In this document: positions 1-10,932 of the stretch, piece by piece
How the letters are laid out: each line of letters begins with the position of its first letter
Numbering within the stretch: the first letter of the stretch is position 1
NCBI GenBank assembly: GCA_021495925.1
Contig: JAKEKT010000048.1
Span: forward strand, 1 to 64,000
Origin: Diplodia intermedia
Taxonomy: Eukaryota; Ascomycota; Dothideomycetes; Botryosphaeriales; Botryosphaeriaceae
Direction of reading: 5' to 3'
DNA: 64,000 bases
The notes under the pieces: generated by a model
Told to the model about the DNA's origin: nothing
The model's input: only the letters and a program-made list of their open reading frames with translations
The model's database searches: none
Made by a program: the position numbers and the translations under genes

Positions 1-6
1 ACTTTA

Positions 7-99
7 CACGATATAACGTGCTAGCAGACACGAAATAACGTGTAAAACGACAATGTAATTTGCACGTTATAACGTGCATTTCTTACACGTTATAACGTG
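7..99. repeat. Four palindromic 14-mers (CACGTTATAACGTG type)
   Basis: Four related 14-mers lie at 7-20, 29-42, 63-76 and 86-99. The last two are identical, perfect palindromes (CACGTTATAACGTG); the first two differ by one or two bases. Start-to-start spacing is 22, 34 and 23 bases. The window edge cuts the array, so its full size is unknown. It could be the subterminal repeats of a DNA transposon or a cluster of protein-binding sites with CACGTT/AACGTG half-sites. The sequence does not decide between these. Confidence 0.75.
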
Positions 100-1944
100 C
101 GCGTATCGCCCGTAGTGCACATGGAAGTAGGTGCCGGATCCCCGGTGTTAGCCCGACAAGCATGTTGGCTAGCTGCGATCTGAAGAGATGCAATAATAAG
201 TTCCCAGCAATGGTCCCTGTTAAGGGCGCGTTTTGCAACCCGATATGACAAGCCTCCCCCAACGAACAGCGGACAGCAGAACTGCCGCACTTGGCCCGAT
301 GAGGGGATCTGCGCCCGGGAAGCGGGGGTGGAGGCACAGAGGGAAGCGTTGCGGATCAGCACGGGTCCAGCCGTGTCCTGTAGTCTTTTTACTTGCACGC
401 AGATCATTCTCCGGGCTCGAACCAGGATAGCTGCTACCTAGGTGAGCTGGTAAGGGGGGCGGCGGTATTTTCGCCCTGTGGGGATCTGCGAAGGAATGGG
501 GACAATAGGTGAGCCGTTTCTTTTTCTTCTCGAGGTGGTACAGCGCCCACTAAAAAAGAAAAGGGGGATCCCTAGGACCTATACCGGCTCGGCCTGAGGT
601 GCCTCGAAGCCTATCTGTATGGCTTGCATTCGGCAGCCACCTCCCACTCGTCCTATTGGTTTAAACTCGGATCGGATGCTATCTCAGCGGCTGTTGATCG
701 ATGCAAGCAAGACCACGACGTTGCCTACCAAGTCAAAACCGGGAATTACCTCGCGGGATGTGCAACGCTTGGCAGTCAGAAGCCAATGAAGGAAGGTGCA
801 TCGTGTGGTATAGGACGTGGTTGGTGGACGGGCGGTTGGAATTCCGGTGGATCAAGGTAAGTACCGAATGCGGCACTAAAGCGGGAACAGTATAGCTCAC
901 GCATGGCTATCTGCGGGGATGACGATGCCCATCCACAAGATCTATGCGAGCAATAAACACGGCCTCTGGATCGTCATCATGAGTCTAGAGTGCTCTCTTT
1001 TTCCCCAGGACTCTGGGTATGTAGTGTTGCTCGATGCGGAATGCACCGCCGTTGACGTCGACGGCCTGCCCGTGTAGTTGGCATTACTCGCTCCCTTTTA
1101 CTGGTATTCGGATGGAGTGATCAGTCACTTTTCCGCTAAATCATATGGATTCTTCAGCGTAGTTGAATCCAAGGTCCGCGCATGGATGTGGGCCTTGGAT
1201 GCAAACCACTTCGTCAAGATAATTAAACAGAAATTGTATCTAGCCATTACGAGCACATTTCGTCCATCAACAGCCCCCAAGCGGTGAAGCGTGGAAGCGT
1301 TGAAAAATATACTGCCCGGAGCATATTCAACTTTGATGCAGAAACATGCATCTACTGGTACGCGTCTTTCCCGCCTTATTCTCATTTCTTCCGCGCGGTC
1401 CTTCTACGATGCTTCCCACGCGACACCTTAGTGCGGCTGCTTCCGCTTGCGGGGTTCTTAAGATCACCTGTTCTCCCCTTAGTGCTCACTCCCATCATCG
1501 TCATTCGTGTTCTCGACCCTCAACGACGCGGCTATCTATCTTCTGGTTCCGACCCGCAAGACTTCAACCGGTGCATTGAGAATTCTATGAACCATGAACG
1601 GTCAAGTAAAATCACCACGGCCACGTGATCATAGCTTTGGAACGAATCCCGATCAATTGTTCGTCTCTAGACCAGTCGAAGTGTCACGCGCCGACTGAGG
1701 AGATAGAGACCTCTTCTCTGCATGTCTACTTTTCTTTTGCTTGTCCGATAGAACAAATGGAAAAGAAAACACAGATGAGGAAATGAAAATCCGGGAAGTA
1801 ATGAAAAGATGATTATGAAATTGACAAAAAAAAACACTATGCAACAAGTCCCCCTCTTGCGCTCTTGTCGATGCTTTCATCCAAGCATCAAAAGCACATG
1901 AGTCGTAAGAGCTGTAGATAAACTTCCTTCGAGAAATCAGACAA
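100..1944. other. Gene-poor left edge
   Basis: This stretch of about 1.8 kb has only short unrelated reading frames on both strands (none above 114 codons) and no recognisable domain or splice-consistent gene. It follows the palindromic repeats, so it could be part of, or remains of, a mobile element. No transposase or reverse transcriptase residues were seen. Confidence 0.5.
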
Positions 1945-2313
1945 TCAATCACCACCGCCATCACCACCAGAACAAGACCCAAAAAATACGGTATACCCTA
2001 ATCGCTTTCCATCAACATCCGCCCACCCGAGAAGTAGAATGGTAATGCCCGTCATGAAAACGCCTTGCAGAAGAAGCAAAGAAAACAAGATGATGCCGGG
2101 ACGCCTATGGTAAGTGATGGTGAAACTGAAACACATGAACGCCCCAATGGTGTAGCTAAGATGCGAGAGCATGCATGAAAAGATAACCAATGATACGAAT
2201 GCGTAACGATATCCGTACGAGTCCAAGTATGAAAAAAGTCCTTCGCCGACACGAAGGTGGCGAGATGAGCCGAAAGTAGAGGGTAGCAAGCCTTCAAACC
2301 TTTTTGGCGTCAA
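1945..2313 (-). CDS. Possible small membrane protein, unknown
   Basis: An open frame of 122 codons overlaps the last 20 bases of the Mediator-12 gene on the same strand in another frame. The product would have two or three hydrophobic stretches (roughly residues 38-60 and 70-96) and a Gly/Asp-rich tail. I do not recognise a family. It may simply be the 3' untranslated region of the Mediator gene read by chance. No clear promoter or conserved motif supports it, so it is listed only as a weak candidate. Confidence 0.2.
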   Translation of the reverse strand: MTPKRFEGLLPSTFGSSRHLRVGEGLFSYLDSYGYRYAFVSLVIFSCMLSHLSYTIGAFMCFSFTITYHRRPGIILFSLLLLQGVFMTGITILLLGWADVDGKRLGYTVFFGSCSGGDGGGD

Positions 2314-5300
2314 ACAACGTGAGGCTCAGGGCAGTATCGTTCGGACCTGAGCCGCTGGTCGAGTCTGGGAGAATCTCCCAGCGTCGGAGTTGAAATGGCA
2401 CTGGTTTGCTGTATTCCACAGGTGGTGCTGGGCCAGCTCCACTCACGTTGGTGACAACACCGGCACCTGCGGCACCTGCGGCTCCTAGGCGCTGTTGTTG
2501 GGCTGGCGTGCGTTGCACCTGAGGCTGCCAGAAGCCCTGGTGCTGATGCTGCGCCGCCGTGCTGCGGGATGCAGCCGCAGTGTTGGCAGCATTACTGACG
2601 GTGGATTGATTAGGGGTGTTGGCCGAGCCGGAGGCCGGAGACTGGGTGGGAGTGATGAGCCCCAGCCAAGAATCCTGCATGGTTGAAGGGAAGCCAAGGA
2701 TGAAGATTATGCGAGGGTCATGCACTGGTTTGTTGGCCTCATGCTTGAGAAGTTGTATACGGGCGTCTTCGGGAAGGTCGTCGGAGAGGGAAGCAGCGAC
2801 ATCGAGGACGTATTCCGTGGTATTGGGATAGGGCTGTAGCTCTGGGTGGAGGAGGAAGGCGCGCAAGGTCCAGAGTAGACGGACTTGGTGGCTGGCGTTT
2901 ACCTTGCCAGGTTGATAGACCGACTGATGGACCACGATCAAATGTAGAAGCGCGCAAATCCAAGGACAAAGAGCACTGACTGCAGCAGAGCCTCGTCGCA
3001 GCTTGGATGTATCCTCCTTCGAATCACTGGCGACTCCTGACTGAGCAGCTTGTGAAAGCAGTTCATGCAATGTCCGAAGTCTATCCAGTATCGCAGCGCA
3101 GATCTGGCCTTGAGCCTTGTCCTCTATACTCCAAGCGGTCAAGTTGAGCACTGAGAGATATCTCTGCAGCATCTTTTCATGGCCTTCCTTGCAGAGAGGG
3201 ACGGACGGATCTTCGGCGCTTGAGCGTGCCTTGGTGAGAGTGGTGACGGCGGAAAGAACATGCGTCTCGGCGTACTCGCGAATCTTTCGCGTCATTTCCG
3301 CGTCCAATCCGGTAAGAAGATCCGACCAGATGGACTTGTCCGCTTCCACAGCTTCTTTGACAGCCTGAATGATAGCATCTGCGACACCTATCTCGCCTTC
3401 CTCATCAGACAAGACCTGGATCTTGAAGAGCAGCTGGAGCTCCAGTTGGCAAAATGGTACGGAAAGATCATCTGCGGCATTCACCAGGGCGCTCGCCTGC
3501 TCCTCAGCGTCGAGGTTCGACAGACCTAAGCTGCTGCTTGGATCCATTAAGGCGTCGAACATTTTCTTGAACAGCGTCGAGCGCTTTTCGTCCAGAGACA
3601 TTGCGGCATCTGTCTTTCCCGAGGGAGGACTGATGCCCATGGCCACGCAAAAGTCCTGCGCGTTTCGAGATGCATGGTAGCGGAGCACCTTAAGCAAGCG
3701 CTGGTTCCGAAGCAATGCCTCAAGCTGGATCGGTTGGTTCGAGTCCTTGGAATCCAAGCAGAGCTCGATGGCTTGCCGCAGCAGCTGCAATGCAGTCCCC
3801 TGCGAATCCTGGCAAAGCTTCTCTTGTTCAATCCTGTACCGATAGATCTCTTGTACCAGTCCGAATCCCTGTAGGCCTTCCATTGGCAAAATGGCGTCCA
3901 ACACGTGCAACGAGGCGTTGGCTGCAGCCGAGACATTCCTCCTTCGCAGGACACCGATTGTGCTCTCTGAAAAGGAAATGAAGTTCTCGAGGGAGAGCGA
4001 TCCCGAACCGACTGCGCACGGAAGGATGTGGAGTAGCGACTGTCCATCGCTGAGTATGAGGCTGGAGATGGTGTCGGACATGTGGCGGTCGAACGTCTTG
4101 TCGTCAAATGCTTTCAACCGCTGGAGCCACTGCCCATACCTGCTGTTTCGGCCGTCTTCCTTCCCGATCTGCTCTCCGATGCGCGAGACGACCCTAGCGA
4201 AAACTCGTGCAACCATGTTCTCATCCATAGTGGTCCCGCTGGCGAGGATGCGGTCGATCTCCTCGTCGAAATCCATCTTGCCACTGTGGAAATCAGCCAT
4301 GTTATCGGATGCCGGCGAGCACGCCGCCACTGCTGATCTCTGTTCCAATCGGGTGATATCGGTTGTGAGTTGGAGGACGAGATTCGGTTCTGCTTGGAGC
4401 CTGCAGCAGAGATCGGCAAGCGCGAGGAGGAAAGAGCGCTCTGACGGCTTTTCCAGCCTAAACTTTCCGTACTGCTCGACAAGACCGTTGAACAGCGGTC
4501 GGAGGGCGCCAATCGCTGCAAATGTCCGGTGATGATGATTGAGAGTATCGGCGATGGCGGCGAGAATCATCATGTCCCTCGATTGCATGGATATGTTCAG
4601 AATATCAGCGAGGATCGCAAAATCTTCGAGCTGCTCCATGACGCCCCTGATGGCGTAGAAGCGAGACGCGGTGAGCGCGTAGTCATCTCGCATTTCATCG
4701 TCGTCGTCACCAGAATCTGGCCTGTAATATGTCAATAAATAATGAGTGCTACAATAGGCGACACAACCTACTCAAGTCGTGCAAGCAATTCTTGGCGCAG
4801 CCAGCGACTGATTTCCAGCCGAACGCTCGTACTCAAGTCTGCGAACGGGATGTCGAAGGTTATTTCGGCGCCAGTCCCAGGAGCAAATATCGACCACAGC
4901 TGCTTGATGATCCCATTGTGGTCGTCCATAAGCATCACCGCCTCGTATGCGCCGTTTTGCAAGTTTGTTTGTAGTAATGTTTGTCGAAGATTGAGCACAT
5001 GTTCGGGAAGGCCTTGGAGAGGGATTTCCGCGATGAGACGCACATTGCAGGCTTCGCTCTGGACGCATGTTAACATGGATGCGCAGCAGTAGGACTGAGT
5101 AAATTACTTACTTTGGTGACGTCTCCACCAGCAGATAAGCTTCCACTTGCGATCAGCCACTGAAGATATCTGCCGACAGAGAAATGCTTTGAACGCACAA
5201 GCTCGGCAACGAGTCGGAAAAAGTCCCGATGCTTGATACCTTTCAGCTTCTGATCATCGCTAAGGACGGCCAGAACAGCGCCGTCGATATCAGCTCCCCT

Positions 5301-7076
5301 GGACTTCCACTTTCGAAGCAAGCGTGCTGCAATATACAGCCTGTGACCCCCCTCACGGTAAAGCGAGCATGCCCATTGGAGCACTGTGACAGCGAGGTCT
5401 TGACTGTCAGGCATGATTGCCAAGCACCTAGTGGCAACATCCCTGAGATCGAAGTCCAGGGTTATTGAATCAAGGGCTGAGAGAATGGCCTTTTGCGGGG
5501 ATTGGTGGGCTTGTGTTGGCTTATGGCACCATCCACTGAGTCGTTCGTTTCTCCTCATGATAGAGCGGAGAGCGCTCTGAAATGCAGGTTGATTGCTGCT
5601 TGTAAGCATACTCTCGAGGATGTGCCTGTGTCTCTTCCATGTCCTTGGTATGACCATGCAGTCACGATGACCCAGGATCAAAGCGGTGATTAGCTGTCGC
5701 GACCGTTGAACAAGTGGGTGATCGACGTCCGGATCGTCGCCTTTGGTCATGTTGCCAAGTTGCAACAGTAACGCCTCTGCAAGGCGTCGCCCTCGCCGCC
5801 GAACGGTAACAAGATCCTGCCAATAAATCTGAACCATTAGAAACCATACGGGAAGGCGCTCAACCTCGGTCGAGTCTAGAGAAGTGAGAAGCCAGTCGAG
5901 ATAATGGTCTTGATCCAGGAGTCGCTCCGTGTACAGCTGCGAGGCCAGCCGGATAGTGTAGTCCATCTTATCACGCCACCCCTCTTGACCACAAGTGCTG
6001 ATGGTGCTGTCGACGAACTGTTCCACAAAGACGGTCCATTCACGGACCCATTTCAGCTCCCCACCCATGCCACCCGTGCTACTTGCACCCTTGCGCATCC
6101 AAGCGCGCATTTCGTTCGCGCCGACACATTTCGCGAGCCAAATGGCCCGAGCAATCGGTATGTTTTTGCTGAGACACTGTTCCAGTAACAGCTTTCCCCG
6201 GATGCCGTGTGGAATCCTGCGCTTTGGTGGTAGCGATGGATTGGCCAGATCTCGAAGCCACTCTTCGCGTTGGGTGTCTTTGACCGTGATTCGAGGGGGT
6301 GGTTTGAAAGACGAAGGCTCCCTAACACGCCCAGACGCCTGGCGCTTCTCGAGCGTCTGGACGAAAAGAGACGACAAAGCCTGCAGAGTGGTTTTGTTCT
6401 TGACCTGGGGGCCGACGTACGATTTCCCCGCATTCAGGTCAACCTGACCCTTGCGATCGTCGTAGTACCCAACCTTGACAACTTCCGCCGACAAATTATC
6501 TTCCGGATGATTTCCAGCCCAGGGATAGAAATCCACAGTCTTGCCGCGCGACACCCGCACGGCGTCGGGAGGAGGCTCCACGACGCCGTTGCGTTGCGCA
6601 ACGTCCTTCTTTACGCCACCCGTGGCCGAGGAGGCTGTTCTCGCACCCTGCGACTGTCGCTTGTGCACGCGGAATCCCGGCCGTGGGGGAAAGGGCAGGC
6701 TTCCGGAAGTCGCGATGGCGGTGGAGCGCAGGGCGGCCGAGGCAGCTCTTCCGAGCCCCGAGGTCGCGGCGTCGGCGACATCCTCGAAGGAAATCTGGGG
6801 ACGTCCGCGGGGAGGGGGCCTCGAGAAGCCGTCTTGGGCGGCGAACTGTGTGTCTGGGGCGACCCAGCGAGGGTCGTCTTGCGGGTTGGCCTTCTTGGGC
6901 GGCGCATCGGCGGACGGCTGCTTGCCCTCGTCGGCGGTAAGGTCAATCACATCGGTGGGCGGGCGAGCATTGGCCTGAAAGTGCTGTTGCACGGCGGGGC
7001 GGCCTTGGATGGGCGGGCGTGGCAGGTTTCCAGCGGTGGCGCGCTGAGCTGCAGTCGGGCCAGGACGAGAAGTCAT
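2294..7076 (-). CDS. SRB8: Mediator complex subunit 12 (Srb8/MED12)
   Basis: Subunit of the CDK8 kinase module of Mediator, which tunes RNA polymerase II initiation in the nucleus. Three exons give 1559 aa: 7076-5112, 5058-4772 and 4721-2294. Introns are 53 and 50 bases, with donors GTAAGT and GTAGGT, and the frame stays continuous. Residues about 40-50 carry the VIDLTADE motif typical of filamentous-fungal MED12. A conserved MED12 block follows (YPWAGNHPEDNLS, then REEWLRDLANPSLPPKRRIP, then IPHGIRGKLLLEQC). The tail ends PFQLRRWEILPDS with NDTALSLTLFDAKKV, a MED12 C-terminal signature. A Gln/Ala/Ser-rich disordered linker precedes it. Length is normal for the family. The start is the first Met of the open exon, 710 bases from the divergent Asterix gene. 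Confidence 0.93.
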
Positions 7077-7786
7077 CGCATTGAGGCTCCATGCGTGATC
7101 AGGCGCGGGCAGACATGTTTACTGCGGTGGACAAGAGGCGGACTGGAGGTAGCAGGGAGGATCGGACATCTGGGGGCGTCAGCGAGGGTGTCGACCAGGG
7201 CGGCGAACGTACCGGCGCAGCGCTCAGTGTGGAGGTGGATGGGTGGGCTGAAGATGAGGTCTGGCGGCGCGGTGCGAGAGCAGCCGGAGGGCAAGCCAGG
7301 ATGCGCCGATCAATCTTGGGAGCTTAGTGGCCGTAAGCGTCGCGCGCTCGCCGCTGGCTTGCGTGATATGGGGGCAGATAAAGCACGGGCAGCCGGGCGT
7401 CTTCGGCTGCGGCCGCTTGTTGCGAGATCTCGCCCAGCAGCGGCTGCCCGTCTGCGCGACATGAGCCCCGACCGCCTCGCCGTGAGGGCGCCGTGTGATT
7501 GATTGCAGCCGACACTGACAGACACTTTGCGTGGCACGCCGGCACCCAGGCCCACCTGCGCTCTAGCAGCGCTACTGGCGTCGCCCGAGCGCCAGCGGAC
7601 ATCGATCCATGCGCGGCGACCCCTGCGCAACCCACCGCGAGGGGAACGGAATTGTGGCTGCCGGAAGCCACTGGCTGGATTTCCGCTAGGGCCCTGAGCC
7701 AACGCAACCTCCACCGCACGCCAACACCAAACAATATCCGGGGCCCCAACCGCACGCCCAATATCCACTCCACCACCACCGCCAGA
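7077..7786. promoter_or_regulatory. Divergent promoter region MED12 / Asterix
   Basis: A GC-rich stretch of 710 bases separates the oppositely transcribed MED12 and Asterix genes and must hold both promoters. Long frames seen here run on from antisense of MED12 and show no protein-like features. No clear TATA box was found. Confidence 0.5.
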
Positions 7787-8585
7787 ATGGCCTCCAAGAA
7801 GGACATGCGCCGCGACGACCTGAGTACGCTGCCCGCAAGCCCTGCCCCGCTCCGCGCGCGTGCCCCCGCCGCTGCCGTTGCCGCTGCCGCCCGCACGTGA
7901 GAGCTAACCCGCCCGCCTGCAGTCGTCCCCTACGCCGACCCGAATGAGAAGGCAAGCTCCGACCCGGATTTTGCTGGTATGCCCGCCCGCTGGACTGCTA
8001 TGTGCGCTTTCTGACGCCCTGCCAGGCACCATGGCCAGCACGCTGCCCATGGCCGCTGTAAGTCTATCTGCCTGCCTCTGCGCCGGACTTCCATGGCTAA
8101 CCTGGCGCAATAGATATTTACGAGGAATAAGTAAGCTTTGTCGGAGAGCGCTCTGGGGCCTGTCCGCGAGTATGCTAACAATGCGGACCTGAAACAGGAT
8201 GATCGGCTGGTACGTATGCACGACCGCCCCTTGCGCGTCTCTAGCGACGCGTGCTGACTTGCAACCCAGGACCGCCGTCATCTTCGCGCTCCAGACCTGG
8301 CTGGCGGAGACGCCGGAGCAGAAGAAGAAGGCGTCGACGCCCGGCTACTTCAGCGTCATGATGGCTTGTGTGTGACCCCCCGCTGTACTCAACGTTCTTG
8401 TTGCTGACCTCGGCGTAACAGTCATGTCCCTCCTGGTCGTACGTAGGACCCTCAAGGCCCGCTGCATGAAGAGGAAACTAACGTCTATCTTCCAGTCCTA
8501 CATGCCCCTCTTCCTCCCGCCTCCCCCGAACAAGGCCAACGCAGGTTCCGGCACCGAAGCTCCAGCAGCAGTGCCCCCGGCGTAG
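7787..8585 (+). CDS. Asterix / UPF0139 family ER protein (WDR83OS homologue)
   Basis: Small ER membrane protein of the UPF0139 family. Its animal member Asterix is a subunit of the PAT chaperone complex, which assists multispanning membrane proteins. The gene is in eight exons: 7787-7823, 7923-7976, 8026-8057, 8114-8130, 8198-8209, 8270-8367, 8422-8438 and 8496-8585. They join to 118 aa without a frame break. The core reads MASTLPMAAIFTRNKMIGWT, then AVIFALQTWLAETPEQKK and STPGYFSVMMAFMSLLVSYM, then PLFLPPPP, which is diagnostic. Two hydrophobic helices lie in this core. All introns are GT-AG and short. Exons 4, 5 and 7 are only 17, 12 and 17 nt, so gene finders may miss them. Start chosen at the first Met before the conserved RRDDL stretch. 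Confidence 0.88.
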
Positions 8586-9499
8586 TAGGCAAAAGACGAC
8601 CTAATTGTAACAGTTCCGATAGACGGGGAAGAAGCATGCAGACAATGCCCAATTCAAAAGCACCTTCGACGCATGACTCAGTTTCCGTGAACTTTCTGAC
8701 TGCTTTTGGAACCGTATCACAATTAATTAAGCTCGTTGCGTTGCCGCTATGCGGCCGATGCACCTGGCCGGACCGGCAGAGCCCGTCGCGGCTACGGCTG
8801 TTCCGGAAAAGCAAAATTGGAAGACGTGTCTTTGGCGGTGCTCAAAGACAGTGTTTCCATGTCGTGGATGTCCGGACGCTCTGCCGGTGGCCGGGCTATG
8901 CAGGGTAGCGGCAGAGTGCGCTGGCCGCCCGAGTTCCATGGGCTGCGTCTTGCACCCTTCGGAGAGGCGATGCGTGTTCCTCTGTGAAGAACATGGGCAA
9001 ATCACAGGCGCTGTAGTCGGAAACGCATGCCGCACTGCAAGTCCCGCTCCATCACATACGTCAGCTGCGGACGTGCGTGACCCGGCGCGTCGCACAGCCC
9101 AGGCCCGGCGAAGCAGCCGGCGCTCGCGCAGAATGGTGAGAACGCAAAAGTGCAACGGAAGGTCTGTTTGGTAAAAGGTTGGGCTGAGTGCGCGCCACCG
9201 AAGTTATCTAGCGCTCCGGCTGCGCGACCGGGCAGTGCAGCCAGTGGTAGGCCGATGCAGTTCTGACTGTCTGGTTCGCATGTGGCGACTTGTGGTTCTG
9301 GCTCTGGCTGACTGACCGCCCCCGCGGCAAGCCCCTCGTTATTTAGCTGCGCCCAACTCTCCTTCGCCTTGTTCGCAACACCACTCGACCCACCGCCCTC
9401 CGACGCTCCAACGCCTCACATTCCGCGACCTTTCGCCCCACCCAGCGCACCCTCCTCCTACCACCACTTAGCAAGGACCGTTGTCAAAGACTGAGGTTT
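8586..9499. other. Intergenic region before eIF1
   Basis: About 0.9 kb holding the 3' flank of the Asterix gene and the promoter of the eIF1 gene. The last 140 bases are C/T-rich, as is common in leaders of highly expressed fungal genes. A TTATTTA element near 9340 is the only TATA-like site. Short frames here look like noise. Confidence 0.55.
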
Positions 9500-10161
9500 A
9501 TGTCCACTATCGAAAACCTCAAGACCTTCGGTAAGCTCAGCTGCCCCTCTCAGCCTGATGACGCTGCTCGCGCCTGCCCGCCGCGACCACGCCTGCCGCG
9601 AGCGCATACATGGCCCAGAGGTGTTCGCCAGGACGGCCGTCGGCTTCCAAATTCTGCGTGAGCGCATCGCTGACCGCCTCCCTCCGCAGACCCCTTCGCC
9701 GAGGCCGACGAAGACACAGGCGAGACCAAGCAGTCTCAGAATTATATACACATTCGAATCCAGCGTACGTACCCTCCTCCACGGCTGCGACCATGGCCAA
9801 GTCTCGCCGACGCGCGGCGCGTGGGCCCCTTTGACACGCGGCGGCTAATCCCTGGGTCCTATAGAGCGCAATGGCCGCAAGACCTTGACCACGGTTCAGG
9901 GCTTGCCCAAGAAATTCGACCAGAAGAAGATCCTCAAGGTCATCAAGAAGAAGTTCGCCTGCAATGGCACCATCGTGAACGACTCGGAGATGGGCGAGGT
10001 TATCCAGCTCCAGGGTGACCAGCGCAAGGATGTCCAGGAGTTCCTTACCGACAAGAAGGAAGGCCTCGAGCTCGATGCCAAGACCATCAAGGTATACCAT
10101 GTTGGACTTCTGCGCTCTTTTGGACACGCTGACAATTGTCTCCCAGGTCCACGGTTTCTAA
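9500..10161 (+). CDS. SUI1: Translation initiation factor eIF1 (SUI1)
   Basis: Binds the 40S ribosomal subunit in the 43S complex and enforces accurate start-codon choice. Four exons (9500-9530, 9690-9764, 9865-10091, 10147-10161) join to 115 aa, the usual fungal length. The SUI1 fold is plain: NYIHIRIQQRNGRKTLTTVQ, GLPKKFDQKKILKVIKKKFA, then CNGTIVNDSEMGEVIQLQGD and QRKDVQEFL. The last exon is 15 nt and codes only VHGF before the stop. All introns are GT-AG with clean phases. The first intron (159 bases) sits after 10 codons, as is often seen in ribosome-related fungal genes. Confidence 0.97.
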
Positions 10162-10932
10162 GCGCCCTCCAGTTCGCCCCGCCCGCCGCAGCGACTGAAG
10201 GTGAAAGCTTATACCACACGGCTTACGAGAAATAGCCACGATGCGAGTGGCACCTCGCTCGCATGTGCACCGTGCCTACTTTTGCGATGACCGGCATTGT
10301 AATGGCGGTTACACCGGGGCGGGCGTTGGCGAGATACCCATATGGCTGGATTGGTTCCTTACGGTTGCGGTCTTTCTTCCTTCATCTTCTAAATTGCGGA
10401 CTGATCACTGAACGAGCTTTCCTTTTCTCTCTGCCTGTCTGTTGCTGGAGAAGGGTTTGCGACATGCGTTCTCTGGGTGTAGGCTGGTTGCCTTCAGCAG
10501 TCAGAATACCTTTCCAATGGAGGGTGGAACGCAGTTTCACGCAGCATACACGGAGGACAATGAATGCAGATTTTCGGTTCCTATCACGATTTATCGTTTC
10601 TCCCGGTTCCAGCTATTGTTTATTTTTCGATCGATGCAGTGTCTGCTGTGCATTCCGTGAACCACTGCCGATCACTGATCGGCCGTTAACGTCGAAGATC
10701 TGGGAACCAGAAGCGAAGCAAAGTACCATGAATCCTGCCAGATGCTAGCCGAATCCATGGCGCGGATTGTAGGCATTAAGCTTATCCCCTATTTGACTAT
10801 TCGCTTATCAGCTTTTAGCACGACAATTCAAGAATCACACAACAACATCTAAATGTTCCCCTTTGCAAATCTACAGCATGTCTCGCGAGGAAATGTCGCG
10901 AAAGGGAACAGACGGCCGTACCCAGCACCCGT
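10162..10932. other. Convergent intergenic region
   Basis: This holds the 3' flanks of the eIF1 gene (plus) and the histidine phosphatase gene (minus), which converge here. No gene could be supported. The frame of 161 codons at 10263-10748 has no recognisable features. Confidence 0.55.

Noticed and set aside
6270..7502. Plus-strand frame of 410 codons
   Set aside because: It is antisense to MED12 exon 1 for most of its length, with Arg/Gly-rich composition and no domain; MED12 itself is well supported.
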